This document shows positions 26,262 to 33,497 of a stretch of DNA of 64,000 nucleotides, piece by piece. The position numbers and the translations under genes are program-made. Numbering within the stretch: the stretch's first letter is position 1; the number at the start of each line of letters is the position of its first letter. Origin of the DNA: CAZJHX01 sp964545715 (GTDB taxonomy: Bacteria; Myxococcota_A; UBA9042; GCA-2863065); NCBI GenBank assembly GCA_964545715.1, contig CAZJHX010000016.1, positions 1-64,000 of the forward strand, read 5' to 3'. A model generated the notes under the pieces. It saw only the letters and a list, made by a program, of their open reading frames with translations, ran no database searches and had not been told where the DNA came from.

Positions 26262-27364
26262 TGGTTTGGCTCGGCGAGCTGCTGCGAGAGCAGGGCGGCT
26301 TTCAGTTTCTGCGGCTGTTCGACTATCTCAGCTTTCGCTCGCTCGTCGCAGCGCTGACGGCGTTCATCGTCACCCTGGTCTTTGGCAGGCGCGTCATCTT
26401 GTGGCTCTTCGAGCGCAAGTTCCGGGATGTCTCAGAGGACATGCTGCTGGCGGACGCGAGCTCCAAGCGCGGTACGCCGACCATGGGCGGGGTCATGCTG
26501 TTGGGCGCCACGTCCGTCGCCTTCTTGCTGTGGTCTCGGCTGGACAACGCCTTTGGCTGGCTGGGCTTCTCCGCGTTTATCTACTTCGGCATCGTCGGGC
26601 TGCTCGACGACTACATGAAGGTGCGCTCGGGTCGCAGCCGCGGCGGTCTCAGCGAGCGTGGCAAGTGGCTGATGCAGATCGCGTTCGCCGCGGCTTTCAC
26701 GGCGGTCTACATGCACCCGGCCACCAGCCCGTATCCAGACGGCTTTGCCGGCCAGCTGTTCGTGCCGTTCTTGAAGGTGCCTATCGCCGATATCGGCTGG
26801 TGGTACTTCGCGTTTGCCGTGTTTGTGATGGTGGCGATCACCAACGCCGTGAACCTGACGGACGGGCTGGACGGCCTGGCGATCGTGCCGTCGATCACGT
26901 GCGCCGGGGTCTACGCCGTGTTTGCGTACATCATCGGCAACAAGATCCAGGCGGGCTATCTGCAGTTCGAGTACATCCCCGGTACCGAGGAGCTGACAGT
27001 GCTGTGTGCGGCGGTGGCGGGCGGCGGGCTGGGCTTCCTCTGGTACAACGCGTACCCGGCGGAAGTCTTCATGGGCGACACGGGTGCGCTGGCGCTGGGC
27101 GGGGTGCTGTCCACCGTGGCGTTGCTGCTCAAGCAGGAGATCCTGTTTGTCATCGTGGGCTTCGTCTTCGTGATCGAGGTCGGCTCCTCGCTGCTGCAGG
27201 GCAAAATCGGCGAGTCGATCGCGGGCCGCCGGCTGTTCTATCGGGCGCCGCTGCATCTCACATTCCGTCATCTAGGCGTCGCTGAGCCGCGCGTCGTCGT
27301 GCGCTTTTGGATCGTCTCCATCATGTGCGCCTTGATCGGCCTGCTCACCATCAAGCTGCGATGA
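26258..27364 (+). CDS. mraY: Phospho-N-acetylmuramoyl-pentapeptide transferase
   Basis: Transfers phospho-MurNAc-pentapeptide to undecaprenyl phosphate (lipid I), the step just before MurG. A 368-residue protein with about ten membrane helices. Signature blocks are SSKRGTPTMGGVMLL, GLLDDYMKV (Mg-binding Asp pair), NAVNLTDGLDGLA and FMGDTGALALGG, and the C-terminal RAPLHLTFRHLG matches the usual H-H-x-H-E-like end in changed form. ATG 26258 overlaps the murG stop by four bases. Pairing with murG in the order murG-mraY, without murC/D/E/F or ftsW, departs from the standard dcw cluster. Confidence 0.92.
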   Translation: MMVWLGELLREQGGFQFLRLFDYLSFRSLVAALTAFIVTLVFGRRVILWLFERKFRDVSEDMLLADASSKRGTPTMGGVMLLGATSVAFLLWSRLDNAFGWLGFSAFIYFGIVGLLDDYMKVRSGRSRGGLSERGKWLMQIAFAAAFTAVYMHPATSPYPDGFAGQLFVPFLKVPIADIGWWYFAFAVFVMVAITNAVNLTDGLDGLAIVPSITCAGVYAVFAYIIGNKIQAGYLQFEYIPGTEELTVLCAAVAGGGLGFLWYNAYPAEVFMGDTGALALGGVLSTVALLLKQEILFVIVGFVFVIEVGSSLLQGKIGESIAGRRLFYRAPLHLTFRHLGVAEPRVVVRFWIVSIMCALIGLLTIKLR

Positions 27365-27993
27365 TGGCCTGGATTGCATTGACTGCAGGCGCCCTCGCCG
27401 TCGTCCTGGCGGCGGAGTATCGCGGCGTGCGTCAGCTGATCATGGTGGCCAAGCCGATCGCGTCGGTCGGCTTCATCGCCGCGGCCTTGTCAGCGGGCGC
27501 GCTGGACAGCGGCTACGGCCAGGCGGTGCTCGCGGCGCTGGTGCTGTCGTGGTTCGGCGACGTCTTTCTTATCCCCAAGGACCCACCGTGGTTCCTGTTG
27601 GGGCTCGTCTCATTTTTGCTGGGACACGTCGGGTACTGCGTGGCGTTTCTCGTCGTCGGAATCGACGTCACCACCGCCCTGGTCGCGCTGGTGCCCATGC
27701 TGGGCGCCGCTATCGTGGTCGCACGGTGGCTGCTGCCCAGCGTGCCCGATCGTCTGTACCGGCCGGTGATCGCCTACGTTGTGGTCATTACTGCCATGGC
27801 GGTCCTGTCGTTTGGCGCGTGGACCGTCACAGAGGACTGGCGGATCCCGTTTGCCGCGGTGCTCTTCTTCTTGTCCGATCTCACGGTGGCGCGCGATCGG
27901 TTTGTGGCGAAGGACTTCCTCAATCGGCTGGTGGGTCTGCCCCTGTACTACGCCGCGCAGCTGGTCTTTGCCTGGACGCTGATCGCCCTATAA
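27361..27993 (+). CDS. YhhN-family membrane protein (lysoplasmalogenase-like)
   Basis: A 210-residue protein with about eight membrane helices, starting at the ATGATG that overlaps the mraY stop. Family signatures are VAKPIASVGFIAAAL near the N-terminus, LSWFGDVFLIPKD and FLSDLTVARDRF, with conserved Asp residues in membrane helices. YhhN/TMEM86 proteins hydrolyse the vinyl-ether bond of lysoplasmalogens in animals; bacterial members are mostly untested. It ends only 3 bases before the convergent lipoprotein gene. Confidence 0.82.
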   Translation: MMAWIALTAGALAVVLAAEYRGVRQLIMVAKPIASVGFIAAALSAGALDSGYGQAVLAALVLSWFGDVFLIPKDPPWFLLGLVSFLLGHVGYCVAFLVVGIDVTTALVALVPMLGAAIVVARWLLPSVPDRLYRPVIAYVVVITAMAVLSFGAWTVTEDWRIPFAAVLFFLSDLTVARDRFVAKDFLNRLVGLPLYYAAQLVFAWTLIAL

Positions 27994-27996
27994 GAC

Positions 27997-30153
27997 TCAG
28001 CCGAAGCACTTCTTCTCAAAGGCGCACTCCAGCACGATGAACAAGCTGTCGCCGTCTTGCGCTTTGGCGCACTCTTCGGCGCAGCCCTCGTCGCCTTCGC
28101 ACTCTTTGATGCACTGCAGCCCCAGCACGCATTCGATGCTCTGCGTGCACTGCTCCACCTGGTCCTCGCATTTGTTGAAGATGCAGGTCTCGGGCGGCAC
28201 ATCAGGGTCAGGTGGCTCGACGCCGCCGAACTCGTAGCAGCCGATCTCCACGCCGCATGCCGCGACCTCGCCCAGCAGCCCTTTGGCGGGGTTGGGGCCG
28301 TCGTCCACGCACTCGTCCAGGCACCCCTGGCTCTCGCACTCTGTGAGGCACGCAAACGCGTTGCTGCAGCCGTTGAAGTTGAGACAGTTGCCCACGTTGC
28401 AGCCGTCGACCAGGCACTGGTGCACCTCGTTGACCGGCGGCTCATCGGTGCATAGCTGTTTGTAGTCTTCGCAGCAGTCGTTGAACTGGGCGCACTGAGA
28501 ATCGCACTGACAGGGCCAGTTCTGGACGTCGAACTCGCCGCACTTGCCTTCACAACTGGCCGGCTCGGGAGGCTCGCAGTCCTCCTCGCAGTTCTCAAAG
28601 TTCTCGCCGTCCTCGCACTCGCCGTTGCCACACTCGGGGCCGCCGCCGCCGTCGAACGGGAAGCACTCGTGGTTCAAGCCGCACTCGGCGACGTTGTTCA
28701 GCACGTTTTTGGCGCCGTTTGGGGCGTCGTCGATGCACTCCTTCAAGCAGCCGTCGGACTCGCAGCCGGTCATGCACTCGAAAGCCGCCGCGCAGCCGGG
28801 GAAGTTCAGGCACATGCCGGGGTTGCACTCCCCCACCAGGCACTCGAAGACGTCGGGGTTGCCGCCGCCGCCCTCGTCGCACAGCTCCACGTAGTCGTCG
28901 CAGCAGTCGCCAAACGCCATGCAGTCTTCGTCGCACTGGCAGGGGGCGGTCTCGGACAGCTCACCGCACTTCCCTTCACAGGAGTCGTTGCCCCCGCCGC
29001 CGCCGTCGAAGCAGTTGTGCTGGTCGCCGCAGTTGAGGAGCTCCTCCATCAGGAATCCGGCGCCGTCGGGCGCACCGAAGAAGCACTGATTGAAGCACTG
29101 GTTGGTCTCGCAGGCGTCCAGGCACTCGCCGAGCTTGGCGCAGGGCTCCCACTCCACGCACTCGTAGTAAAGGTCGGTGCAGTTGTCCTCCAGGCAGCTG
29201 TCGATCGGGTCCGGCTGGCAGTCCTCGGGGCAGGTGTCTGAGGTCTCCGGGCCGTCGCAGACGCCGTCGCCGCACTTGCCCTGGCTGTTGCCGAAGCACC
29301 CGTTTGTCTCCCCGCACTGCTGGATCTGGCCAAGCATCTCGGCGGCCGGACCGTTGGCATCATTCAGGCACTTGGCGCTGCAGTTCTCGTCGCCGGCGCA
29401 GTCCTGCACGCAGCCCAGGGTCTGGGCGCACTGCTGGTTGTTGAAGCACTTCTCCAGCTGCTCACCGCAGTTCTCGCTCAGGCACTCGAAGGGGTCGCCC
29501 CCGTCGTCGCTGCAGTCCTGCGGGCAGTTGTTGGGGTTCTCGCCCGGGTCGCAGTTGCCGTTGCCGCACTGGCCGGGCTGGCCGCCGAAGCAGTTGTTCT
29601 CCTGGCCGCACTGGATCATGCCCTGGAACGTCTCGACGGCCTCCTCACCGGCCTCCTGCGAGCACTTCTGCAGGCACTGTTGGTTGCCTTGGCACCCGCC
29701 GGAGCACTTGCGCAGCTCGACGCATTTCGGGTTGCCCTGGCAGGCCTTCAGCTCGTCGCCGCAGTTCTTCTGAAGGCACTCACCGGCGCCCCCGCCTCCG
29801 CCCTGGCAGTCTTGCGGGCAGTTGTTGGGGTTTTCGCCCGGGTCACAGCTGCCGTCGCCGCACACCGGGCCGGCGCCCTGGCAGTCCAGCGGGCAGCTGT
29901 CGGGTGTCTCGTCGCCTTCGCACACGCCGTCGCCGCAGGTCGGCTTGGCGTCGGTGCCGGTCGTGTCTCCAACGACATCGCCGGTATCTGTGGTGTCCCC
30001 GTCGCCGGTGTCCCCGTCGCCGGTTCCCGCGGTTCCGTCGCCGCCGCCATCGATGCCTGTTTGAGAGAGCCCGCCCTCGCCGGGGTCGGTGGAGTCGCTG
30101 CATCCCATCGCCAGGACACACGCGGACAGAGCTGCGACGAAACGTAACGACAT
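27997..30153 (-). CDS. Disulfide-rich lipoprotein with two somatomedin-B-like domains
   Basis: A 718-residue lipoprotein with a signal peptide ending CVLAMGC and a Gly/Thr/Asp tether of (GDG/TGD)n. Two kinds of Cys module alternate. One is C-G-N-G-x-C-x-x-G-E-N-x-x-N-C-P-x-D-C, seen about five times (CGNGNCDPGENPNNCPQDC). The other is a longer alpha-helical Cys module (CVELRKCSGGCQGNQQCLQKC). In addition, SCEGKCGELSETAPCQC...GDCCDDYVELC (residues about 390-425) and SCEGKCGEFDVQNWPCQC...NDCCEDYKQLC (about 532-567) have the eight-Cys pattern of somatomedin B domains. ATG 30153 is chosen for the GGGAGG eight bases upstream. It is probably an adhesive or structural surface protein. Confidence 0.8.
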   Translation of the reverse strand: MSLRFVAALSACVLAMGCSDSTDPGEGGLSQTGIDGGGDGTAGTGDGDTGDGDTTDTGDVVGDTTGTDAKPTCGDGVCEGDETPDSCPLDCQGAGPVCGDGSCDPGENPNNCPQDCQGGGGGAGECLQKNCGDELKACQGNPKCVELRKCSGGCQGNQQCLQKCSQEAGEEAVETFQGMIQCGQENNCFGGQPGQCGNGNCDPGENPNNCPQDCSDDGGDPFECLSENCGEQLEKCFNNQQCAQTLGCVQDCAGDENCSAKCLNDANGPAAEMLGQIQQCGETNGCFGNSQGKCGDGVCDGPETSDTCPEDCQPDPIDSCLEDNCTDLYYECVEWEPCAKLGECLDACETNQCFNQCFFGAPDGAGFLMEELLNCGDQHNCFDGGGGGNDSCEGKCGELSETAPCQCDEDCMAFGDCCDDYVELCDEGGGGNPDVFECLVGECNPGMCLNFPGCAAAFECMTGCESDGCLKECIDDAPNGAKNVLNNVAECGLNHECFPFDGGGGPECGNGECEDGENFENCEEDCEPPEPASCEGKCGEFDVQNWPCQCDSQCAQFNDCCEDYKQLCTDEPPVNEVHQCLVDGCNVGNCLNFNGCSNAFACLTECESQGCLDECVDDGPNPAKGLLGEVAACGVEIGCYEFGGVEPPDPDVPPETCIFNKCEDQVEQCTQSIECVLGLQCIKECEGDEGCAEECAKAQDGDSLFIVLECAFEKKCFG

Positions 30154-30251
30154 GAACATACCTCCCACTCAGCGGTCGCCGGCGCGCAGTTTAACAAATC
30201 GGCGGTGACTAACCCCAGTGCTTTATTATATTGTTGCAACCCAGTACGGCG

Positions 30252-31196
30252 ATGCGAACCACGATAACCATCGCTTCGATCCTCTTGCTGGTCGCGTGCG
30301 GCTCGGACGAGCCCACGGCGCCTGCGCCCACCGACGTCGTTGACGCGGCGGTTGCGCCTGACGCCGGGACGTCGGATGTGCCGGAGGATGTCGAAGCCAC
30401 AGACACCGACGACGGCGACGTGATCGCCGAGGACGTGCCCGTTCCTGTCGAGATCGAGGACACCGCGGAAGACGTCGGCCCACCCGAAGAGGACGTGCCC
30501 GAGGAGGATGTGGACGAGCCTGAGGTGAACCTGCCGCCGGCCATCTCGGCGGGCGCCATGTTCCGGGTCAACTGGGTGCAGGTGCTGAAGCCGTCGTTCT
30601 TTTTGGCGAATCCGCAGACGGGCGAGGTCGTCGATATCTCGGCCGCGATAAACGCGTACCTGGGCAGCCACCTGACGACCACCGAGGAGCCGATGGACAT
30701 CGTCGGCCTGTTTGAGCCGTTCGACTTTGCGGCCGGCGTCGAGGTGACGATGGGCTTTGGCCGCGGGCAGTGCCCACGCGACGCCGACGGCAACATCTTG
30801 TGGTGCGACTTCTATGACGAGGCGACGTTTTTTGAGGATACGCTGATGCAGCCGCCGGGGACATGCACCGCGTTCTCGGGCAACGACGCGTGCTACACCA
30901 CAACCGAGTCCGACATGTCGCTGGACCTGGCGGGCGTGCCGCTCGGGTTTAAAGAGGCGTTCACCGCCGGCAAGTTCGTACTGGAGGATTCCGGCGATCC
31001 AACAGGGCTCACGAAGGCCTTTGTGCAGGGCTTTATGAACCAGGAGACCGCCCAGGCTACGACGATTTACGTCCCCGGCTTTGGCGATCTGGTGCTCTCC
31101 GACCTCCTTGATGAGGATGAGCTCATCGAGAAGGACGGCGAATTGGGCTGGTTCTTTGAGGTTAATTACAAGGCGGTTCGGGTTCCTAAACTCTGA
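30252..31196 (+). CDS. Lipoprotein with an acidic Asp-Val tether, unknown function
   Basis: A 314-residue lipoprotein whose signal peptide (TTITIASILLLVACGSDE) is followed by about 80 residues of Asp/Val/Pro/Glu-rich spacer, such as DVPEDVEATDTDD and EEDVPEEDVDEPE. The remaining 220 residues are a mixed domain with two probable disulfides (CPRDADGNILWC and CTAFSGNDAC), not recognised. The gene is divergent from the Cys-rich lipoprotein at 27997-30153; the 98-base gap contains an AT-rich stretch (TTTATTATATTG, 30221-30232) likely to include a promoter. Confidence 0.7.
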   Translation: MRTTITIASILLLVACGSDEPTAPAPTDVVDAAVAPDAGTSDVPEDVEATDTDDGDVIAEDVPVPVEIEDTAEDVGPPEEDVPEEDVDEPEVNLPPAISAGAMFRVNWVQVLKPSFFLANPQTGEVVDISAAINAYLGSHLTTTEEPMDIVGLFEPFDFAAGVEVTMGFGRGQCPRDADGNILWCDFYDEATFFEDTLMQPPGTCTAFSGNDACYTTTESDMSLDLAGVPLGFKEAFTAGKFVLEDSGDPTGLTKAFVQGFMNQETAQATTIYVPGFGDLVLSDLLDEDELIEKDGELGWFFEVNYKAVRVPKL

Positions 31197-31269
31197 ACAT
31201 TGTTAGCGCGTTATAGTGCTTGACCCCTATCTGGTACCCTTGAATAGTAAGGGCGGATTCAAAGACTTC

Positions 31270-32073
31270 GTGGCGGCGTATCTGACAAACCGGCTCCTAT
31301 CGACCCTGGCGGCAGCGATTATCGTGTGCATTGCTGTGCCTTCGACGAGCGACGCCCGGCCGCCGGACCGCAACCTGCAGCAGGTCGAGCAGCTTGCCAA
31401 CGAGGCGCGCGCGGCATTCAAGGAGCGCCGCTTCGAGGCCGCCATCGGCTACTACATGCGCGCCTACCGGCTGGAGCCCGCGGGGGCGCTGCTCTACAAC
31501 ATCGCGTACGTGTACGACCGCAAGCTGGGCGAGGCGGAGCTGGCCGTCACGTACTACCGGCGCTATATCCAGGCCATTGACGCGGAGCCGGACGTCGTCG
31601 AGCGGGCTATCGCCCGGGTGTCGGCGCTGAAGCAGCGGCCCAAGGTCCCGTTTGTGGACTCGTCGCGCCCACGTGCACCGCGAAACGCTCAGCCGGCGCC
31701 CCGACCGAACGTGTCGACGGACCCGAATGCGGGCATGAGCGGTCAAGAGATCACGGGTTGGGTGACCCTTGGCCTGGGCGTCGCCGCGCTGGGCGGCGCG
31801 ACTGTGGTGAGCGTGATGGCCAAGAACACGCATGACGGTTTCAAGGCGTCGGGCGATCTGGTCGAGCGCGATGCGCTGCGAGACACAGGTAAGTCTGAGG
31901 CGCTGACCGCGGACATCCTCTGGGGCGTCGGTGGCGCGGCTGTCGTGACCGGGCTCATCGTGGCGCTGACGGCTGACAAGCGTGGCAGCACGAGCGCGGC
32001 GGCGCCCCGATGGCGGGTTGGCGCGGCGGTCGGGGACGGCGGGGCGGTGCTCCTGTTCGGTGGCACTCTGTGA
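31270..32073 (+). CDS. TPR-containing membrane/exported protein
   Basis: A 267-residue protein of a type common in myxobacteria. It has a signal sequence (LLSTLAAAIIVCIAVPSTSDA), a TPR-like helical pair (EARAAFKERRFEAAIGYYMRAY, then ALLYNIAYVYDRKLGEAELA), a Pro-rich linker, and a C-terminal pair of hydrophobic segments (WVTLGLGVAALGGATVVSV and ADILWGVGGAAVVTGLIVAL). GTG 31270 is chosen because it puts the signal sequence at the N-terminus; the frame is open to GTG 31216. It runs straight into the next gene (TGATG), with the binding-protein and kinase genes following, so the three probably work together. Confidence 0.65.
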   Translation: MAAYLTNRLLSTLAAAIIVCIAVPSTSDARPPDRNLQQVEQLANEARAAFKERRFEAAIGYYMRAYRLEPAGALLYNIAYVYDRKLGEAELAVTYYRRYIQAIDAEPDVVERAIARVSALKQRPKVPFVDSSRPRAPRNAQPAPRPNVSTDPNAGMSGQEITGWVTLGLGVAALGGATVVSVMAKNTHDGFKASGDLVERDALRDTGKSEALTADILWGVGGAAVVTGLIVALTADKRGSTSAAAPRWRVGAAVGDGGAVLLFGGTL

Positions 32074-33497
32074 TGGCCCGCGCGGCGGTGGTCGCGTGTG
32101 CGGCGCTGATCGTGGCGCTCGGCTGTGTCGCCGGGTGCACGCTGGTGCTGGATTTTGACGAAGACCCGGCCACGGGCACCTACGCCGATCTGCTGCGGGC
32201 CGGCTGCACCCGTCTCTACGGCGTGGCCGCGGATGAGAAGATCAGCGATGAGGTCTTCCTGCTGGGCACGCTGCTGCCGGCGTCGGGCGAGCTTGGGGCG
32301 TACGGCCCACCGATCGACAAGGCTGTGGAGCTGGCAGTTGAGGAGATCAACCAGGCCGGTGGGCTGTTCGGTCGCCAGCTGGCGGTGATCTCTTGTGACA
32401 CCGGGACGGATCCCGAGGCCGCGAAGACCGCGGCGGCGCACCTGGCGGATGTGGCGCGCGTGCCGGCGGTTGTCGGCGCGGCGGCCAGCTCGATCACGAT
32501 CGAGGTGTTTACCAAGATCGCCAAAGCGCGCGGCATGCTGATGGTCAGCCCGGCGTCGACGTCTCCGGCGCTGACCGACCTGCCCGACGACGGCCTGCTG
32601 TGGCGGACGGCCCCGAGTGACGCGATTCAAGGGGAGGCTATCGCCAGGTACCTGGCGGCGTCCGAGTTCCGGTCCATCGCCGTGATCCATCGGGACGACG
32701 CCTACGGCAGCGGCCTGCGAGACGCCGTGCATGCGCGTGTGTGCCTGGATGACGCGGCCACTTTTGACTGTGAAAACGCCTTCTTCTCGCGGTCGTATGG
32801 CAAGGACACCGAAGAGACCGACCAGACAGAGGCGATCATCGAGCTGAAGGCCTTCAAACCGGATGTCATCGTGCTGATCGGCTTTTTGGAGGACGGCATC
32901 GCCTTTATGAACTTCGCGGCGCAGGAGGGCTTTACGCGCTTCATCCTGACGGACGGCACGAAGTCGGGTGACCTGATCGGCGCGGTGCCGGACGAGCTGT
33001 TGTGCAAGGCGATCGGGACGAACCCGGCGTCGCCGTCAGGGACCTCGTACCAGGCGTTTGCGCTGCGATACGAGAGCCGCTGGAAGGAGCCGCCGGGGGC
33101 GTTCAACGCCAACGCGTACGACGCGCTGTATTTGCTGGGTTATGCGATCGCGGCGGCGGGCGACCTGAAGCCGTCCGAGCTGACGGGCGCGGCGCTGGCG
33201 ACGGCGATGGGGCGGCTGTCCGAGGGCGCCGAGGTCAACGTGGGCAACAGCAAGTGGAACGCCAGCATTCAGGCGCTGCGCAACGGCGAGAACGCGACGA
33301 TCGATTTGGTGGGCGCTTCGGGCGCGCTGACGTTCGACAGCGCGACGGGCGAGGCGCCGGCGGAGATCGAGGCCTGGTTCTTGGACTTGAAGGCGGCGGA
33401 GGTCGCCAGCCTGGGGGAGATCTTCTCAGCTGAGGGCTCTTACACGGACCCGGTGTTCAATGCGGTCTGCGAGGCGGCGGGCGAGGACGACGAATGA
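32073..33497 (+). CDS. Periplasmic-binding lipoprotein (Leu/Ile/Val-binding family fold)
   Basis: A 474-residue lipoprotein; the signal peptide ends LIVALGCVAGC. The rest has the type I periplasmic-binding fold of the branched-chain amino-acid receptor family: EVFLLGTLLPASGELGAYG, AVELAVEEINQAGGLFGRQL, VVGAAASSITIEV, MLMVSPASTSPALTD and IAVIHRDDAYGSGLRDAV. No ABC permease or ATPase genes accompany it. It is instead wedged between a TPR protein and a Ser/Thr kinase with which it shares a four-base ATGA overlap. A sensory rather than transport role is thus plausible. The ligand is unknown. Confidence 0.82.
   Translation: MARAAVVACAALIVALGCVAGCTLVLDFDEDPATGTYADLLRAGCTRLYGVAADEKISDEVFLLGTLLPASGELGAYGPPIDKAVELAVEEINQAGGLFGRQLAVISCDTGTDPEAAKTAAAHLADVARVPAVVGAAASSITIEVFTKIAKARGMLMVSPASTSPALTDLPDDGLLWRTAPSDAIQGEAIARYLAASEFRSIAVIHRDDAYGSGLRDAVHARVCLDDAATFDCENAFFSRSYGKDTEETDQTEAIIELKAFKPDVIVLIGFLEDGIAFMNFAAQEGFTRFILTDGTKSGDLIGAVPDELLCKAIGTNPASPSGTSYQAFALRYESRWKEPPGAFNANAYDALYLLGYAIAAAGDLKPSELTGAALATAMGRLSEGAEVNVGNSKWNASIQALRNGENATIDLVGASGALTFDSATGEAPAEIEAWFLDLKAAEVASLGEIFSAEGSYTDPVFNAVCEAAGEDDE

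Noticed and set aside
32073..33497. Branched-chain amino-acid ABC transporter component
   Set aside because: The fold fits, but no permease or ATPase genes are adjacent; the gene is coupled to a kinase instead, so I do not call it a transporter subunit.
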